Assembly (NCBI RefSeq): GCF_003996985.1
Contig: NZ_RJJX01000019.1
Span: forward strand, 1-64,000
Source: Ancylomarina longa
GTDB lineage: Bacteria > Bacteroidota > Bacteroidia > Bacteroidales > Marinifilaceae
Direction: 5' to 3'
DNA length: 64,000 nucleotides
Position numbers and translations under genes: made by a program. Positions 18,992-27,532 of this stretch are shown here, piece by piece (the first letter of the stretch is position 1; the number at the start of each line of letters is the position of its first letter). A model generated the notes under the pieces. The model was not told the origin of the DNA. It saw only the letters and a list, made by a program, of their open reading frames with translations, and searched no databases.

Positions 18992-18999
18992 CAAATATA
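18992..18999 (-). promoter_or_regulatory. Likely -7 promoter element of the porin gene
   Basis: TATATTTG on the minus strand matches the Bacteroidota TAnnTTTG -7 consensus and lies 29 bp before the ATG. The -33 position (20 bases upstream) reads ATG instead of TTG. Confidence 0.45.
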
Positions 19000-19080
19000 A
19001 ACAGGATTCTGACTTATTCCATCTATTATATTCCTGTTATAGAAGCGTTATTTTAGTGATTTCCCCAAAAGCTAACCATT

Positions 19081-19224
19081 GAGAACATTTTACCATTGGT
19101 TTTTACCAACTCAGATCTACGAGAGCATTTTGCCACGTGGTTTTTGCCAACTCAAAGCTGCGAGAGCATTTTGCCAGCGGTTTTTCCCAAATTCTGAACA
19201 TCGGGAGCATTTTGCCAAGGCGAG
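19081..19224. repeat. Intergenic tandem repeat, about 41-bp unit, 3.5 copies
   Basis: Units begin at 19081, 19121, 19162 and 19204 (last one partial). Each starts GAGAGCATTTTGCCA or a close variant, continues with GGTTTTTGCC and an AACTCAGATCT/AACTCAAAGCT segment. It fills the gap between the thiN stop and the porin start and has no open frame. Shared words with the repeat at 30.0 kb suggest one repeat family. Confidence 0.75.
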
Positions 19225-19242
19225 TTAGTACCTTAAAACATT

Positions 19243-19860
19243 TTAATATTCCTGATAAATAATTAGGGAATCTCCTTCGAACTCAATTCTAAAGCTATCT
19301 CCCATCGATTCGTTGAGCGTTCCTTGCCACATTTGCTCCAACTTCTGATTGGTTAAAGCATAACGCAAGTTTGCCGTAGAAATTAAAGTGTCTGAATTTG
19401 GAGAGAAGATGGATACCTGTTGTCCTGTATAGCTTTCGAAGTTCTTGGATCGGATGATCGGAGTAAAAACACCATAACTGGTCAACATTTTCACTTTAAC
19501 TATTTTGGCATATCTGGGAAGTAAAAATACATTTCCAATCATATGATCGTCGCGTTCGCCTGTTGCTCCAACTATAGTAATATCTAAAAAACTATTTTTC
19601 TTACACCAATGAATAGCCTTCGTTAAATCGTTGGTATCCTGATTGGCGAAATGATGAACGATATCATGGTACTTTAATTTTAATTCAGCATCCAGTGAAT
19701 CCAAATCGCCAACAATGGCATATGGTTCTATCTTAGCCTTCTCTAACTTATTAATTGCACCATCACAGCACACAATATGCTTACTGTTCTTTAATTCCTG
19801 TAATGGTATTTCGTGGGTTGGAAAAGCACCATTTGCTAATATTACCGCTTTTTTATGCAT
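19243..19860 (-). CDS. thiN: Thiamine pyrophosphokinase
   Basis: Transfers pyrophosphate from ATP to thiamine, giving the active cofactor TPP in the cytoplasm. The 205-residue product has the family motifs VCCDGAINKL, IVGDLDSLD, DTNDLTKAIHW and GATGERDDH, and a C-terminal beta domain. It is the last gene of the riboswitch-led thiamine unit (TonB receptor, PnuT, ThiN), 43 bp after pnuT. The order matches the thiamine salvage clusters described in Bacteroidota, where this gene has also been called tnr3. Confidence 0.93.
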   Translation of the reverse strand: MHKKAVILANGAFPTHEIPLQELKNSKHIVCCDGAINKLEKAKIEPYAIVGDLDSLDAELKLKYHDIVHHFANQDTNDLTKAIHWCKKNSFLDITIVGATGERDDHMIGNVFLLPRYAKIVKVKMLTSYGVFTPIIRSKNFESYTGQQVSIFSPNSDTLISTANLRYALTNQKLEQMWQGTLNESMGDSFRIEFEGDSLIIYQEY

Positions 19861-19903
19861 CCTTATTTTGCGTCTTTAATCCGAATTTCACAATCGGTCA
19901 AAA

Positions 19904-20503
19904 TTAGTTATTTCGCTCCAGTGCTTCGGTACGAAACTTATCTTTTTTCCATTGTAAGTAGCCAACCACAGCCAAAATAGTATAGAAAAAGAATAAAACA
20001 GAGGTAGGATACAATCCTTTGTAAATATAAAGAGCCAGCGAAACAGCATTAACCACTACCCAAACCAACCATTGCTCCAGTATTTTCTTGGCAAGCATCC
20101 AGGTTGCAACAATACTTAGCGCGGTAGTAAAGGAATCCCAATAGGGAATCGGACTATCGGTAAAATTTACCAGGATGTACGAAATAAGCACATAAATAAT
20201 CATACTTATTCCAAATAAAATCAGAAAAAGACGTTTGCTTAAGTGACTTATCGGTAATTCTTCCGCAGTACTATCCTTCCCTTTCGACCACAATATCCAA
20301 CCATAAATACTGATAAAAACATAGTAGAATTGCAAGGACATATCAGCATAAAATTTGGAAACAAAAAACACGTAGATATACATTACCGAGGTAAGTAAAC
20401 CAATCGGCCACAGCCATTTGTTCTGTTTAATTTCCAGATATAAGAAAATCAAACCGGAAATTGTTCCAACGATTTCAATGATATTATCAATAATCCAATT
20501 CAT
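19904..20503 (-). CDS. pnuT: PnuC-family transporter, probably for thiamine (PnuT)
   Basis: A 199-residue inner-membrane protein with about seven hydrophobic segments and the PnuC pattern (EIVGTISGLIFLYLEIKQNK, then WPIGLLTSVMYIYVFF, FYYVFISIYGWILW). PnuC proteins carry nicotinamide riboside, but those encoded in TPP-riboswitch operons are assigned to thiamine uptake and called PnuT. Here it lies between a riboswitch-controlled TonB receptor and thiamine pyrophosphokinase, the enzyme that would trap the imported thiamine, so thiamine is the likely substrate. The substrate is inferred from context, not from binding-site residues. Confidence 0.85.
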   Translation of the reverse strand: MNWIIDNIIEIVGTISGLIFLYLEIKQNKWLWPIGLLTSVMYIYVFFVSKFYADMSLQFYYVFISIYGWILWSKGKDSTAEELPISHLSKRLFLILFGISMIIYVLISYILVNFTDSPIPYWDSFTTALSIVATWMLAKKILEQWLVWVVVNAVSLALYIYKGLYPTSVLFFFYTILAVVGYLQWKKDKFRTEALERNN

Positions 20504-20576
20504 TTCCTGTATTTTACGTTAGAGTAGCAAGTATTTTAGGTAAGAGACGTAGCAATGCTACGTCTCTACAAAATTA

Positions 20577-23021
20577 TTAAAATCTTAATGTTATACCAGC
20601 CAGAAAATTAATTCCTGCTTGTGGATAATAGTATCTCCAGGTCTTCTCCACTCCCTGCTCATACCAATTTCCACCATAAGCATTGTTCTCATATTTTTTA
20701 TCGAAAACATTGTTTACCTGTAACTGAAAGGCAATTTCTTTCATCCACGAAGGATGAATGGAATAATCAATTCGCACGTTGTGAATATCGTATTTATCCA
20801 GCTTTCTTTCAGAATTACTTGTGTTGTCGAAATATTGCTCGCCCACATATTTACTGATAAAATTAATACCCAATCCTTTTGCCGGAGTCCAGCTTAAAAC
20901 ACTACTACCAACAACTTCCGGAGAATAGCTAATATGGGAGTCGCCAAGTTTTTTGCCTTTGTACTCTTCCTTCCAATTTTCGTCGTAATAAGTGGAATAT
21001 TCTACAAAATCTTTAATACGATTACGGCTAAAAGTTAGATTGGCATCCCATTTTAATTTTGGTAAGATCTGCATCCCCCAAATCAACTCCACTCCTGCAC
21101 GATAACTCTTATCTACATTGGTCATGATATCGTATCCCACACTATTTTTTTCTCCGGTAGGAACCAATTGATCGCGATAATACATGTAGTAAAAGTTGAC
21201 ACCAAATGTTACTTTCGCTGATTTAAAGTTATATCCCAATTCGTAATCAAAAAGAGACTCATCGGTTGGTAAATTACTTAAATCGGTTTTGGCATCCTTA
21301 AAGTTGGCACGAGTTGGTTCCCGGTGTGCAACACCAAAGGAAAAATAAGCATTATTACGATCGTTAAGGGTATAATACAATCCCATCTTAGGATTAAAGA
21401 AGTCATACTGATGATTTTGCACCAATGGTAATAAGTCATCATCCACACCAGTCATATCGTAAGAAATATGGCGGTACTGAACATCACCATAAGCATTTAA
21501 TTTATCACTTAACTCGTAGTTTACTTTAGCAAAAGCATTGTAATCTGTCTTTTTACCATTATTAAGATACCATTGATAATCATTCTTTGTTCCTCCATTC
21601 TGTGCCCAAAGAATATTCCCAAAATGATCCCCATCGTAATGATTCCATGCACCACCGATAGAGGCATCAACTCTGTTTTTCTTATAATTTAGTGAATAGG
21701 TAAATCCGTAAAAATCGTTTTGCATCCATTTCTGACGGGTTAGATCTGTGCTTGTGATTTCTGCTCCATTAACAACAGGATTTGCCAAACCATATTCCGC
21801 ATAGGTTTCATCTTCCTTATACTGCTCATAATATCCTTTTCCTTTGGTATAATGCAAGGCTGCATTCATGTTAAGATTCGAGCTCAACTCCTGTGAATAG
21901 AATAACTGATAATGCGTTTGCTTATAATTATCGGTTTGATTGTCGTAATAATGAACATTTCCAGCCTCATCGGTATATTCACCAGCCGGATTATATGTTC
22001 TGGCTTTCGGATCTGAATCGTTATGGATTCCAGGATTTCCCCACCAACTAATTCCGGTCTTCTCTTCCCCATCCATGATGTTGAATTTCAACATGCTCTT
22101 TTCGGTGTAGTAAGTACCACTTACAAAAAAGGACTCATGATCAGAGAAAGCACGATCTACAAAACCATCCGATTTCAAACGAGAGTAGCGCGCATCAAAA
22201 CTAAATTTTCCATTAATTAAACCGGTTCCGGCTTTAAATGTATTTCGGAAAGTATTAAATGAGCCACCAACACTTTGCACCTCTGCATAAGGTTCTGTAT
22301 TTACCGTTTCGGTTTGAAAATTAATTGTTGCACCAAAAGCGGCTGCTCCATTGGTAGAGGTTCCCACACCACGCTGAATCTGTATATTATTAACAGAGGA
22401 AGCAAAATCGGGCATATTTACCCAATACACTCCCTGCGATTCAGAATCATTTAATGGAACACCATTGATGGTCACATTAATTCTGGAAGCATCCGTACCA
22501 CGAATTCGCATGGCCGAATAACCAACTCCATTTCCCGCTTCAGAAGATTCTACCAAGGATGGTGTTAAACTCAATTGGTAAGGAATATCCTGCCCGGTAT
22601 TCTGCCTTTTCACATCATCGCCCGATAAATTGGTTACTGCAACCGGTGCTTTATTGCCTGCTCTAGTGGCAGCAACAATCACTTCATCAGTCAAAATGGC
22701 AGTTGCTTTTAATTTAAAATTTAACTCTTGCGATTCGGACAGCTGAATTTCTCTCACCATTTTTTCGAATCCGATAAAGGATACCACGAATTGATACTCC
22801 CCTTTCTTCAGATTTCGAAAATGATATTCACCTTTTGAATTACTTACTGTCCCCAGATAAGATCCTTTTACTGCAATTGTAGCACCCGGAAGAGAATTTC
22901 CTTTATTATCGGTTATTCTCCCACTCAGAGAGATCTGAGAAAATCCGATAAAACATGCAAATTGCAATACCATTAACATGGCTACTCTGCGCAAAACAGA
23001 GTTCATTTGTCTTGTAAACAT
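20577..23021 (-). CDS. TonB-dependent outer-membrane receptor, thiamine type
   Basis: An 814-residue receptor with an N-terminal signal segment (to about residue 29), a carboxypeptidase-like beta domain (ISLSGRITDNKGNSLPGAT through IGFEKMVREIQL, about 30-105), a plug domain (about 115-235, with SAMRIRGTDASRINVTINGV and VGTSTNGAAAFGATINF), and a 22-strand-type barrel ending in an aromatic residue (GITLRF). It imports its ligand using TonB energy. A TPP riboswitch lies directly upstream and pnuT and thiN follow, so thiamine or a precursor is the probable ligand, as in the thiamine-related receptors (OMR1) known from Bacteroidota. Confidence 0.92.
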   Translation of the reverse strand: MFTRQMNSVLRRVAMLMVLQFACFIGFSQISLSGRITDNKGNSLPGATIAVKGSYLGTVSNSKGEYHFRNLKKGEYQFVVSFIGFEKMVREIQLSESQELNFKLKATAILTDEVIVAATRAGNKAPVAVTNLSGDDVKRQNTGQDIPYQLSLTPSLVESSEAGNGVGYSAMRIRGTDASRINVTINGVPLNDSESQGVYWVNMPDFASSVNNIQIQRGVGTSTNGAAAFGATINFQTETVNTEPYAEVQSVGGSFNTFRNTFKAGTGLINGKFSFDARYSRLKSDGFVDRAFSDHESFFVSGTYYTEKSMLKFNIMDGEEKTGISWWGNPGIHNDSDPKARTYNPAGEYTDEAGNVHYYDNQTDNYKQTHYQLFYSQELSSNLNMNAALHYTKGKGYYEQYKEDETYAEYGLANPVVNGAEITSTDLTRQKWMQNDFYGFTYSLNYKKNRVDASIGGAWNHYDGDHFGNILWAQNGGTKNDYQWYLNNGKKTDYNAFAKVNYELSDKLNAYGDVQYRHISYDMTGVDDDLLPLVQNHQYDFFNPKMGLYYTLNDRNNAYFSFGVAHREPTRANFKDAKTDLSNLPTDESLFDYELGYNFKSAKVTFGVNFYYMYYRDQLVPTGEKNSVGYDIMTNVDKSYRAGVELIWGMQILPKLKWDANLTFSRNRIKDFVEYSTYYDENWKEEYKGKKLGDSHISYSPEVVGSSVLSWTPAKGLGINFISKYVGEQYFDNTSNSERKLDKYDIHNVRIDYSIHPSWMKEIAFQLQVNNVFDKKYENNAYGGNWYEQGVEKTWRYYYPQAGINFLAGITLRF

Positions 23022-23078
23022 TGTTTATAAGTTAAAACGTTAAAAATATTGCAATGAGGTATTGATAAGATCAGGTTG

Positions 23079-23095
23079 GCGAAAAGTTATTTCGC
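23079..23095 (-). promoter_or_regulatory. Hairpin just after the TPP aptamer, possible expression platform
   Basis: GCGAAA/TTTCGC 6-bp stem with a 5-base loop. On the minus strand its first arm overlaps the 3' side of the aptamer P1 helix, and a second copy of GCGAAA lies at the aptamer's 5' edge (23173-23178), so the TTTCGC arm has two competing partners. No T-run follows, so control of translation start is more likely than termination. Confidence 0.4.
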
Positions 23096-23180
23096 AATTT
23101 CCCTACGCCGGCATTACCCGGATCAGGTTTAAGGGTATGATCTCAGCCTGTAATTAAGGCACCCCACTGTGATTTCGCGT
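23090..23180 (-). promoter_or_regulatory. TPP (thiamine pyrophosphate) riboswitch
   Basis: Read on the minus strand the region contains the full thi-box order: GTGGGGTGCC, GGCTGAGATCATACCC, AACCTGATCCGGGTAATGCC and GCGTAGGGAA. P1 can form from CGCGA at the 5' edge and TTGCG at the 3' edge with one G-U pair. It lies 70 bp before the TonB receptor gene and is expected to lower expression of the receptor-pnuT-thiN unit when TPP is abundant. Confidence 0.96.
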
Positions 23181-23205
23181 CAAAGGTAATTGGAATTTGA
23201 TCAAA

Positions 23206-23237
23206 AACAAAAAAGCCGGCATTATGCCGACTTTTTT
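23206..23237 (-). terminator. Intrinsic terminator of the exported thioredoxin gene
   Basis: Stem gccggca/tgccgac (23215-23221 with 23225-23231), perfect on the minus strand with one G-U pair, 3-base loop, then a T-run. It separates the thioredoxin gene from the riboswitch leader. Confidence 0.8.
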
Positions 23238-23275
23238 CAAAACCTAAACGATTACTTTTCTAACCTATATAATAA

Positions 23276-23716
23276 TTATTCCGGATGAGATATTTCCAGA
23301 ACATCCTTAATAGCTTTAATAAATGTTTCTTTTGGTAGAGCTCCTTGTGCCATTGTTGGTTTCCCTTTGGTAGGAATAAACAACAGACTGGGAATACTTC
23401 TAATTCCGAATGCAGCTGAAACCTTTGGTGATTTATCGGTATCTACCTTATAAATCTGAAGGGCATCACCATATTCCTTTTGAAGTTCTTCTAATATTGG
23501 AGCCACTCGCCTACATGGTCCACACCAAGTAGCATAAAAATCCACGATAACTGGTTTATCGCCTTTGAAGTTCCAATCCTTACTATTTTCAAAATCGAAA
23601 ACTTTTTGCTTAAAACTGTCCTCATCTAAATGAATCACCTTTGCAGAAGTGTTTGCCTGAGCAAACACATTTACACCTAAAAATGTAACCAACAGCACCA
23701 ATAATACCTTCTTCAT
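23276..23716 (-). CDS. Exported thioredoxin-family protein
   Basis: A 146-residue thioredoxin with a signal peptide (to about residue 20, NVFAQ) and the active site WCGPCRR, so it should exchange disulfides in the periplasm. The cis-proline loop RSIPSLLF is intact. Outside the signal peptide it is very similar along its length to the cytoplasmic thioredoxin encoded 120 bp upstream (both have KVFDF, NKDW or SKDW, the APILEELxxEYGDAL segment, SIPSLLFIP and MAQGA), so the pair arose by duplication and one copy gained an export signal. A terminator follows. Confidence 0.9.
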   Translation of the reverse strand: MKKVLLVLLVTFLGVNVFAQANTSAKVIHLDEDSFKQKVFDFENSKDWNFKGDKPVIVDFYATWCGPCRRVAPILEELQKEYGDALQIYKVDTDKSPKVSAAFGIRSIPSLLFIPTKGKPTMAQGALPKETFIKAIKDVLEISHPE

Positions 23717-23839
23717 ATTAAAATATTTTCAGGGATAATCCCAAATTTCGAGCCTACCACTTGTTCAACATACAATTCAAGTTTCCAAAAATACACAAGT
23801 AATTTGTTTTATCGTATTCTTAAAATGAATTGTATCTAT

Positions 23840-24199
23840 CTACTCCTTAACTCCCAGAACTTCGTTAAAAGCCTGCTTAAACGATTCTTTCGTCATTGCT
23901 CCTTGCGCCATTTGTGGCTGTCCATCTTTGGGGATGAATAACAAGGAAGGAATACTTTGGATTCCAAACATAGCAGACAATTCACGCTCACTCTCGGTAT
24001 CAATTTTATAAATATCGAGCGCATCACCATATTCTGCTTTTAATTCTTCTAAAATTGGAGCCACCGTTTTACAAGGTCCACACCAATCTGCATAAAAGTC
24101 AACCAAACAAGGTCTGGTTCCTTCAAATTTCCAATCTTTATTTTGATCAAAATCAAATACTTTAGACTTAAAAGTCTCTGCTGTCAAATGTTCAACCAT
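23840..24199 (-). CDS. trxA: Thioredoxin, cytoplasmic
   Basis: A 119-residue thioredoxin without a signal peptide. Active site WCGPCK, cis-proline loop QSIPSLLF and the usual alpha/beta pattern are present. It reduces protein disulfides using a thioredoxin reductase not encoded here. It has a short N-terminal extension (VEHLTAETFKSKVFDFDQNK) shared with the exported paralogue just downstream. On the minus strand a TAGATTTG -7-like element lies about 40 bp before the ATG, but no -33 element sits at the right distance. Confidence 0.93.
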   Translation of the reverse strand: MVEHLTAETFKSKVFDFDQNKDWKFEGTRPCLVDFYADWCGPCKTVAPILEELKAEYGDALDIYKIDTESERELSAMFGIQSIPSLLFIPKDGQPQMAQGAMTKESFKQAFNEVLGVKE

Positions 24200-24411
24200 A
24201 ACTTATACTAAAATTAAATTTACTTTTTAATATATCTACAAATCTATACATTTATTTTTGACAATTTGTATGCCAAAACCAATTTTTGACAGAACTTTCA
24301 GAATCAATATAAATAATTGTAATTTTGTCAGCGCAATAATTCATACATCGAGCATAACAGAATCGTTGTTTTATAAACTGCTACACAAGTAGCAATCAGA
24401 AAAAAATTAAA

Positions 24412-25827
24412 GTGGAAAAATATTTAAAACACCCTATATTTTCTATTATTTCAGAAATTGTTACGGCAGAAAATCTGGAATGTTACGTAATTGGAGGCTT
24501 TGTACGAGACATATTTTTAGAGCGGGAATCAAAGGACATAGATTTAGTTGTAATTGGAAGTGGAATAGAATTGGCTCAAAAAGTGGCAGCCAAATCAGGT
24601 AAGCCCAAAGTTTCTGTTTTCAAGAATTTTGGTACTGCCATGCTTAAATACAAAGACTTAGAAATTGAATTTGTTGGGGCCAGGAAGGAATCCTATAATC
24701 GTAATTCCCGCAAACCAGTTGTGGAAGATGGAAATCTGGAAGATGATCAGAAAAGAAGAGATTTTACGATTAACGCCTTAGCACTTAGCTTACACAAGGA
24801 TAATTTTGGCGAATTATTAGATCCTTTTGAAGGAATTGAAGATTTGAAAAGAAAAATCATCAAAACACCTATGGATCCCAAAATTACCTTCTCGGATGAT
24901 CCATTAAGAATGATGAGAGCGATTCGCTTTGCAACCCAATTAAATTTTGCCATTGCTCCGGAAACCTTTGAAGCTATTCAGGAAAATAAGGATAGAATTA
25001 ACATTATTTCTAAGGAAAGAATTATTGAAGAGCTTAATAAAATTATTCTATCTGACAAACCTTCTATTGGCTTTAAATTATTGGAAGAATGTGGATTACT
25101 AAAACTCATTTTTCCTGAATTTCAACGATTGAAAGGAAGAGAAAGCCGAAATGGGATCAGCCATAAGGACAATTTTTATCACACACTTGAAGTTTTAGAT
25201 CAATTGGTTCCAAATACCGATAATCTATGGTTGAGATGGGCCGCATTGTTACATGACATTGCGAAACCCAAAACAAAAAAGTTTATTGAAGGGATTGGCT
25301 GGACATTTCATGCTCACAACTTTCTGGGTGAAAAAATGGTTCCCCGCATTTTTAAGAACCTGAAATTACCTTTGAATGAAAAAATGAAATTTGTTCAAAA
25401 GATGGTTTTACTACATATGCGTCCGATTGTTTTGTCGCAGGAAGAAGTAACAGATTCTGCTATCCGTCGCCTACTTTTTGATGCTGGAGACGATATAGAT
25501 GAATTGATGAAGCTTTGCGAAGCAGATATTACTTCTAAAAACGAAGAGAAAGTAAAACGATTTCTTAGTAATTTCCAACTGGTTAGGACTAAATTGAAAG
25601 AAGTGGAGGAGAAAGATGCTCTTAGAAATTTTCAACCACCCATTGATGGACAGGAGATTATCGACACCTTTAATTTGTCTCCATGCAAGATGATTGGAGA
25701 TATTAAAATTGCTATTAAAGATGCAATACTGGATGGAATTATCCCAAACGAATATGAAGCAGCATATGATTTTATGCTTAAAAAAGGGAAAGAATTGGGA
25801 CTGAAACCTGTCCCCAAAAAGAAATGA
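24412..25827 (+). CDS. cca: CCA-adding/poly(A) polymerase-like nucleotidyltransferase with HD domain
   Basis: A 471-residue class II nucleotidyltransferase, most likely the enzyme that adds or repairs the CCA end of tRNA. The catalytic head shows [23 protein letters not shown] with the GG-R motif and the DxD metal pair, followed by [13 protein letters not shown], the [16 protein letters not shown] segment and the neck helices. A C-terminal HD phosphohydrolase domain carries [12 protein letters not shown]. This head-plus-HD layout is normal for Bacteroidota. The start is a GTG at 24412, which is the first start codon before the conserved part. A strong terminator follows. A poly(A) polymerase activity cannot be excluded. 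Confidence 0.88.
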   Translation: MEKYLKHPIFSIISEIVTAENLECYVIGGFVRDIFLERESKDIDLVVIGSGIELAQKVAAKSGKPKVSVFKNFGTAMLKYKDLEIEFVGARKESYNRNSRKPVVEDGNLEDDQKRRDFTINALALSLHKDNFGELLDPFEGIEDLKRKIIKTPMDPKITFSDDPLRMMRAIRFATQLNFAIAPETFEAIQENKDRINIISKERIIEELNKIILSDKPSIGFKLLEECGLLKLIFPEFQRLKGRESRNGISHKDNFYHTLEVLDQLVPNTDNLWLRWAALLHDIAKPKTKKFIEGIGWTFHAHNFLGEKMVPRIFKNLKLPLNEKMKFVQKMVLLHMRPIVLSQEEVTDSAIRRLLFDAGDDIDELMKLCEADITSKNEEKVKRFLSNFQLVRTKLKEVEEKDALRNFQPPIDGQEIIDTFNLSPCKMIGDIKIAIKDAILDGIIPNEYEAAYDFMLKKGKELGLKPVPKKK

Positions 25828-25834
25828 AATGGAG

Positions 25835-25861
25835 CTCGGGAATAATCCCGAGTTTTTTTTT
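25835..25861 (+). terminator. Intrinsic terminator of the CCA-adding enzyme gene
   Basis: Stem ctcggg/cccgag (25835-25840 with 25847-25852), 6-base loop and a run of nine Ts, 7 bp past the stop codon. Confidence 0.9.
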
Positions 25862-25894
25862 GCTATTTCTAACCTTTGCATGCTAAAAAGCAGC

Positions 25895-25923
25895 TTATGA
25901 ATCATTCATAAAATATATTTTTG
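25895..25923 (+). promoter_or_regulatory. Palindromic operator-like site and -7 element before the hydrogenase-like gene
   Basis: A perfect 17-bp inverted repeat TTATGAATCATTCATAA (25895-25911, 7-bp arms, 3-bp centre) is followed by TATTTTTG (25916-25923), a fit to the TAnnTTTG -7 consensus, 39 bp before the ATG. The palindrome covers where a -33 element would be. The arms differ from the Rex half-site TTGTGAA at one base, and the Rex site normally has a 4-bp centre, so the assignment to Rex is only a suggestion. Confidence 0.45.
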
Positions 25924-25962
25924 CCGACCTGAGAAAGCAAGCTAACTAAATATCACGATCAA

Positions 25963-27414
25963 ATGGCATACGTTGACAATACCATGATTATCAGAAGAGA
26001 CTTATTGGCAAGAATGGCCGAGCTCTATAACAATGGGAAATTTATTGAAGGATTGGATAGAATACCTTTAGAAATGGCCCCCAGAAGAAAACCGAGTTCC
26101 GATCGCTGCTGTATCTTCAAAGAACGAGTGATTATCAAGGAAAAGTTAATTCCTCTTTTAGGCTTTGATTTAGATGAATACCGAGATGAATTGAAAACAC
26201 TGGCCTCCTACGCTGAGGAAGCATTGGAAAGAAAAGATCCGATTAATAAAATTTTAACCGTAGTAGATGAAGCCTGCACCTCGTGCGTAAAAAATTCCTA
26301 TATCGTAACCAATCTTTGTAAAGGTTGTGTCGCACATCCTTGTATGATGAATTGCCCAAAGCAATCAATCAGTTGGAATGCGAATGGACAAGCACAGATT
26401 GACCCAAAAACATGTATTAATTGTGGTATTTGTATGAGTGTTTGTCCCTATCACTCTATTATATATATGCCAGTTCCTTGTGAAAATTCCTGTCCTGTTG
26501 GCGCGATCTCCAAAGATGAATATGGAATTGAGAGAATTGACGAAGCGAAATGTATTGATTGCGGAAAATGTATTACTGCATGCCCATTTGGTTCCATCAT
26601 GGAAAACTCACAAATCGTAGATGTGATGAAATCTATTAAGGATGAAATTACAGAAACAGTAGCAATTGTGGCTCCTGCAATTATTGGTCAATTTAAAGCA
26701 AAGACAGAGCATGTATTAGCAGCAGTAAAAGAGCTTGGTTTTAACCACGTTATTGAAGTTGCGAAAGGTGCAAATGTTACTACCGTAAATGAGGCAAATG
26801 AGCTTATTGAAAGACTAGAGCAGAAAGATCCGTTCATGACAACTTCCTGCTGTCCGGCTTATGTTTCAGCCGTTGAAAAACATATTCCTGAAATCGAAAA
26901 ATATGTATCGAAGACTAAAAGTCCGATGTATTATACTGCTGAAATTGCTCGTAAAAAGTATCCAAATGCCAAAATTGTTTTTATCGGACCCTGTATTGCT
27001 AAGCGTCGCGAAGGGATGAAAGACCCAAATGTGAATTATGTGATGACCTTTGAAGAGCTATCGGCTTTATTCAAAGGATGGAAAATAGAAATCGAAGCGG
27101 AGCATTCTATTTCATTGGATAAAAATATTATTAATCATGGTAGAGCATACGCTGCAAGTGGTGGTGTCGCCCAATCGGTTTTAGATGTGAAACCTTATGT
27201 GAACATCAAACCGGTAATCGTAAACGGATTGGATAAGAAAAAAATTAAAATGCTTAAAGCCTTTGGTAAAACAGGCAAAACAAGTGGCAATTTTATTGAA
27301 GTAATGGCATGCGAAGGTGGCTGTATTGCTGGTCCTTGTGCCAATTTTGATGCCAAGACAGGAGCTAGATTATATGAAAAGAATCTTTCGGAATTAATTG
27401 CAGAGGAAGATTAA
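25963..27414 (+). CDS. [FeFe]-hydrogenase-like protein with ferredoxin clusters
   Basis: A 483-residue iron-sulfur protein. An N-terminal helical part (1-95) is followed by Cys-rich ferredoxin segments (about 100-215, with CINCGICMSVCP and CIDCGKCITACP as two clear [4Fe-4S] sites plus further Cys groups CKGCVAHPCMMNCP and CENSC). The hydrogenase domain follows. All three H-cluster motifs are there: TSCCPAY (294-300), IGPCIAK (341-347) and EVMACEGGCIAGP (446-458). The second motif has Gly where classical group A enzymes have Met, and the third ends GP instead of GG, which points to a group B or related monomeric form. It could evolve or take up H2 with ferredoxin, or act as a sensor. No HydE, HydF or HydG maturase is in the window. 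Terminators flank it, so it is a single-gene unit. Confidence 0.88.
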   Translation: MAYVDNTMIIRRDLLARMAELYNNGKFIEGLDRIPLEMAPRRKPSSDRCCIFKERVIIKEKLIPLLGFDLDEYRDELKTLASYAEEALERKDPINKILTVVDEACTSCVKNSYIVTNLCKGCVAHPCMMNCPKQSISWNANGQAQIDPKTCINCGICMSVCPYHSIIYMPVPCENSCPVGAISKDEYGIERIDEAKCIDCGKCITACPFGSIMENSQIVDVMKSIKDEITETVAIVAPAIIGQFKAKTEHVLAAVKELGFNHVIEVAKGANVTTVNEANELIERLEQKDPFMTTSCCPAYVSAVEKHIPEIEKYVSKTKSPMYYTAEIARKKYPNAKIVFIGPCIAKRREGMKDPNVNYVMTFEELSALFKGWKIEIEAEHSISLDKNIINHGRAYAASGGVAQSVLDVKPYVNIKPVIVNGLDKKKIKMLKAFGKTGKTSGNFIEVMACEGGCIAGPCANFDAKTGARLYEKNLSELIAEED

Positions 27415-27452
27415 TAATCCTGTAAACAAGCTAATTTCATAATATGATTTTA

Positions 27453-27484
27453 AAAATGGCTATCCAATTTAAGGTAGCCATTTT
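27453..27484. terminator. Bidirectional terminator after the hydrogenase-like gene
   Basis: Stem aaaatggcta/tagccatttt (27453-27462 with 27475-27484) whose A- and T-rich ends serve both strands, between two convergent genes. Confidence 0.8.
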
Positions 27485-27532
27485 ATATAGATAGCTCTTT
27501 CATGGAAATTGAGATCGATTACAACAGTTAAC

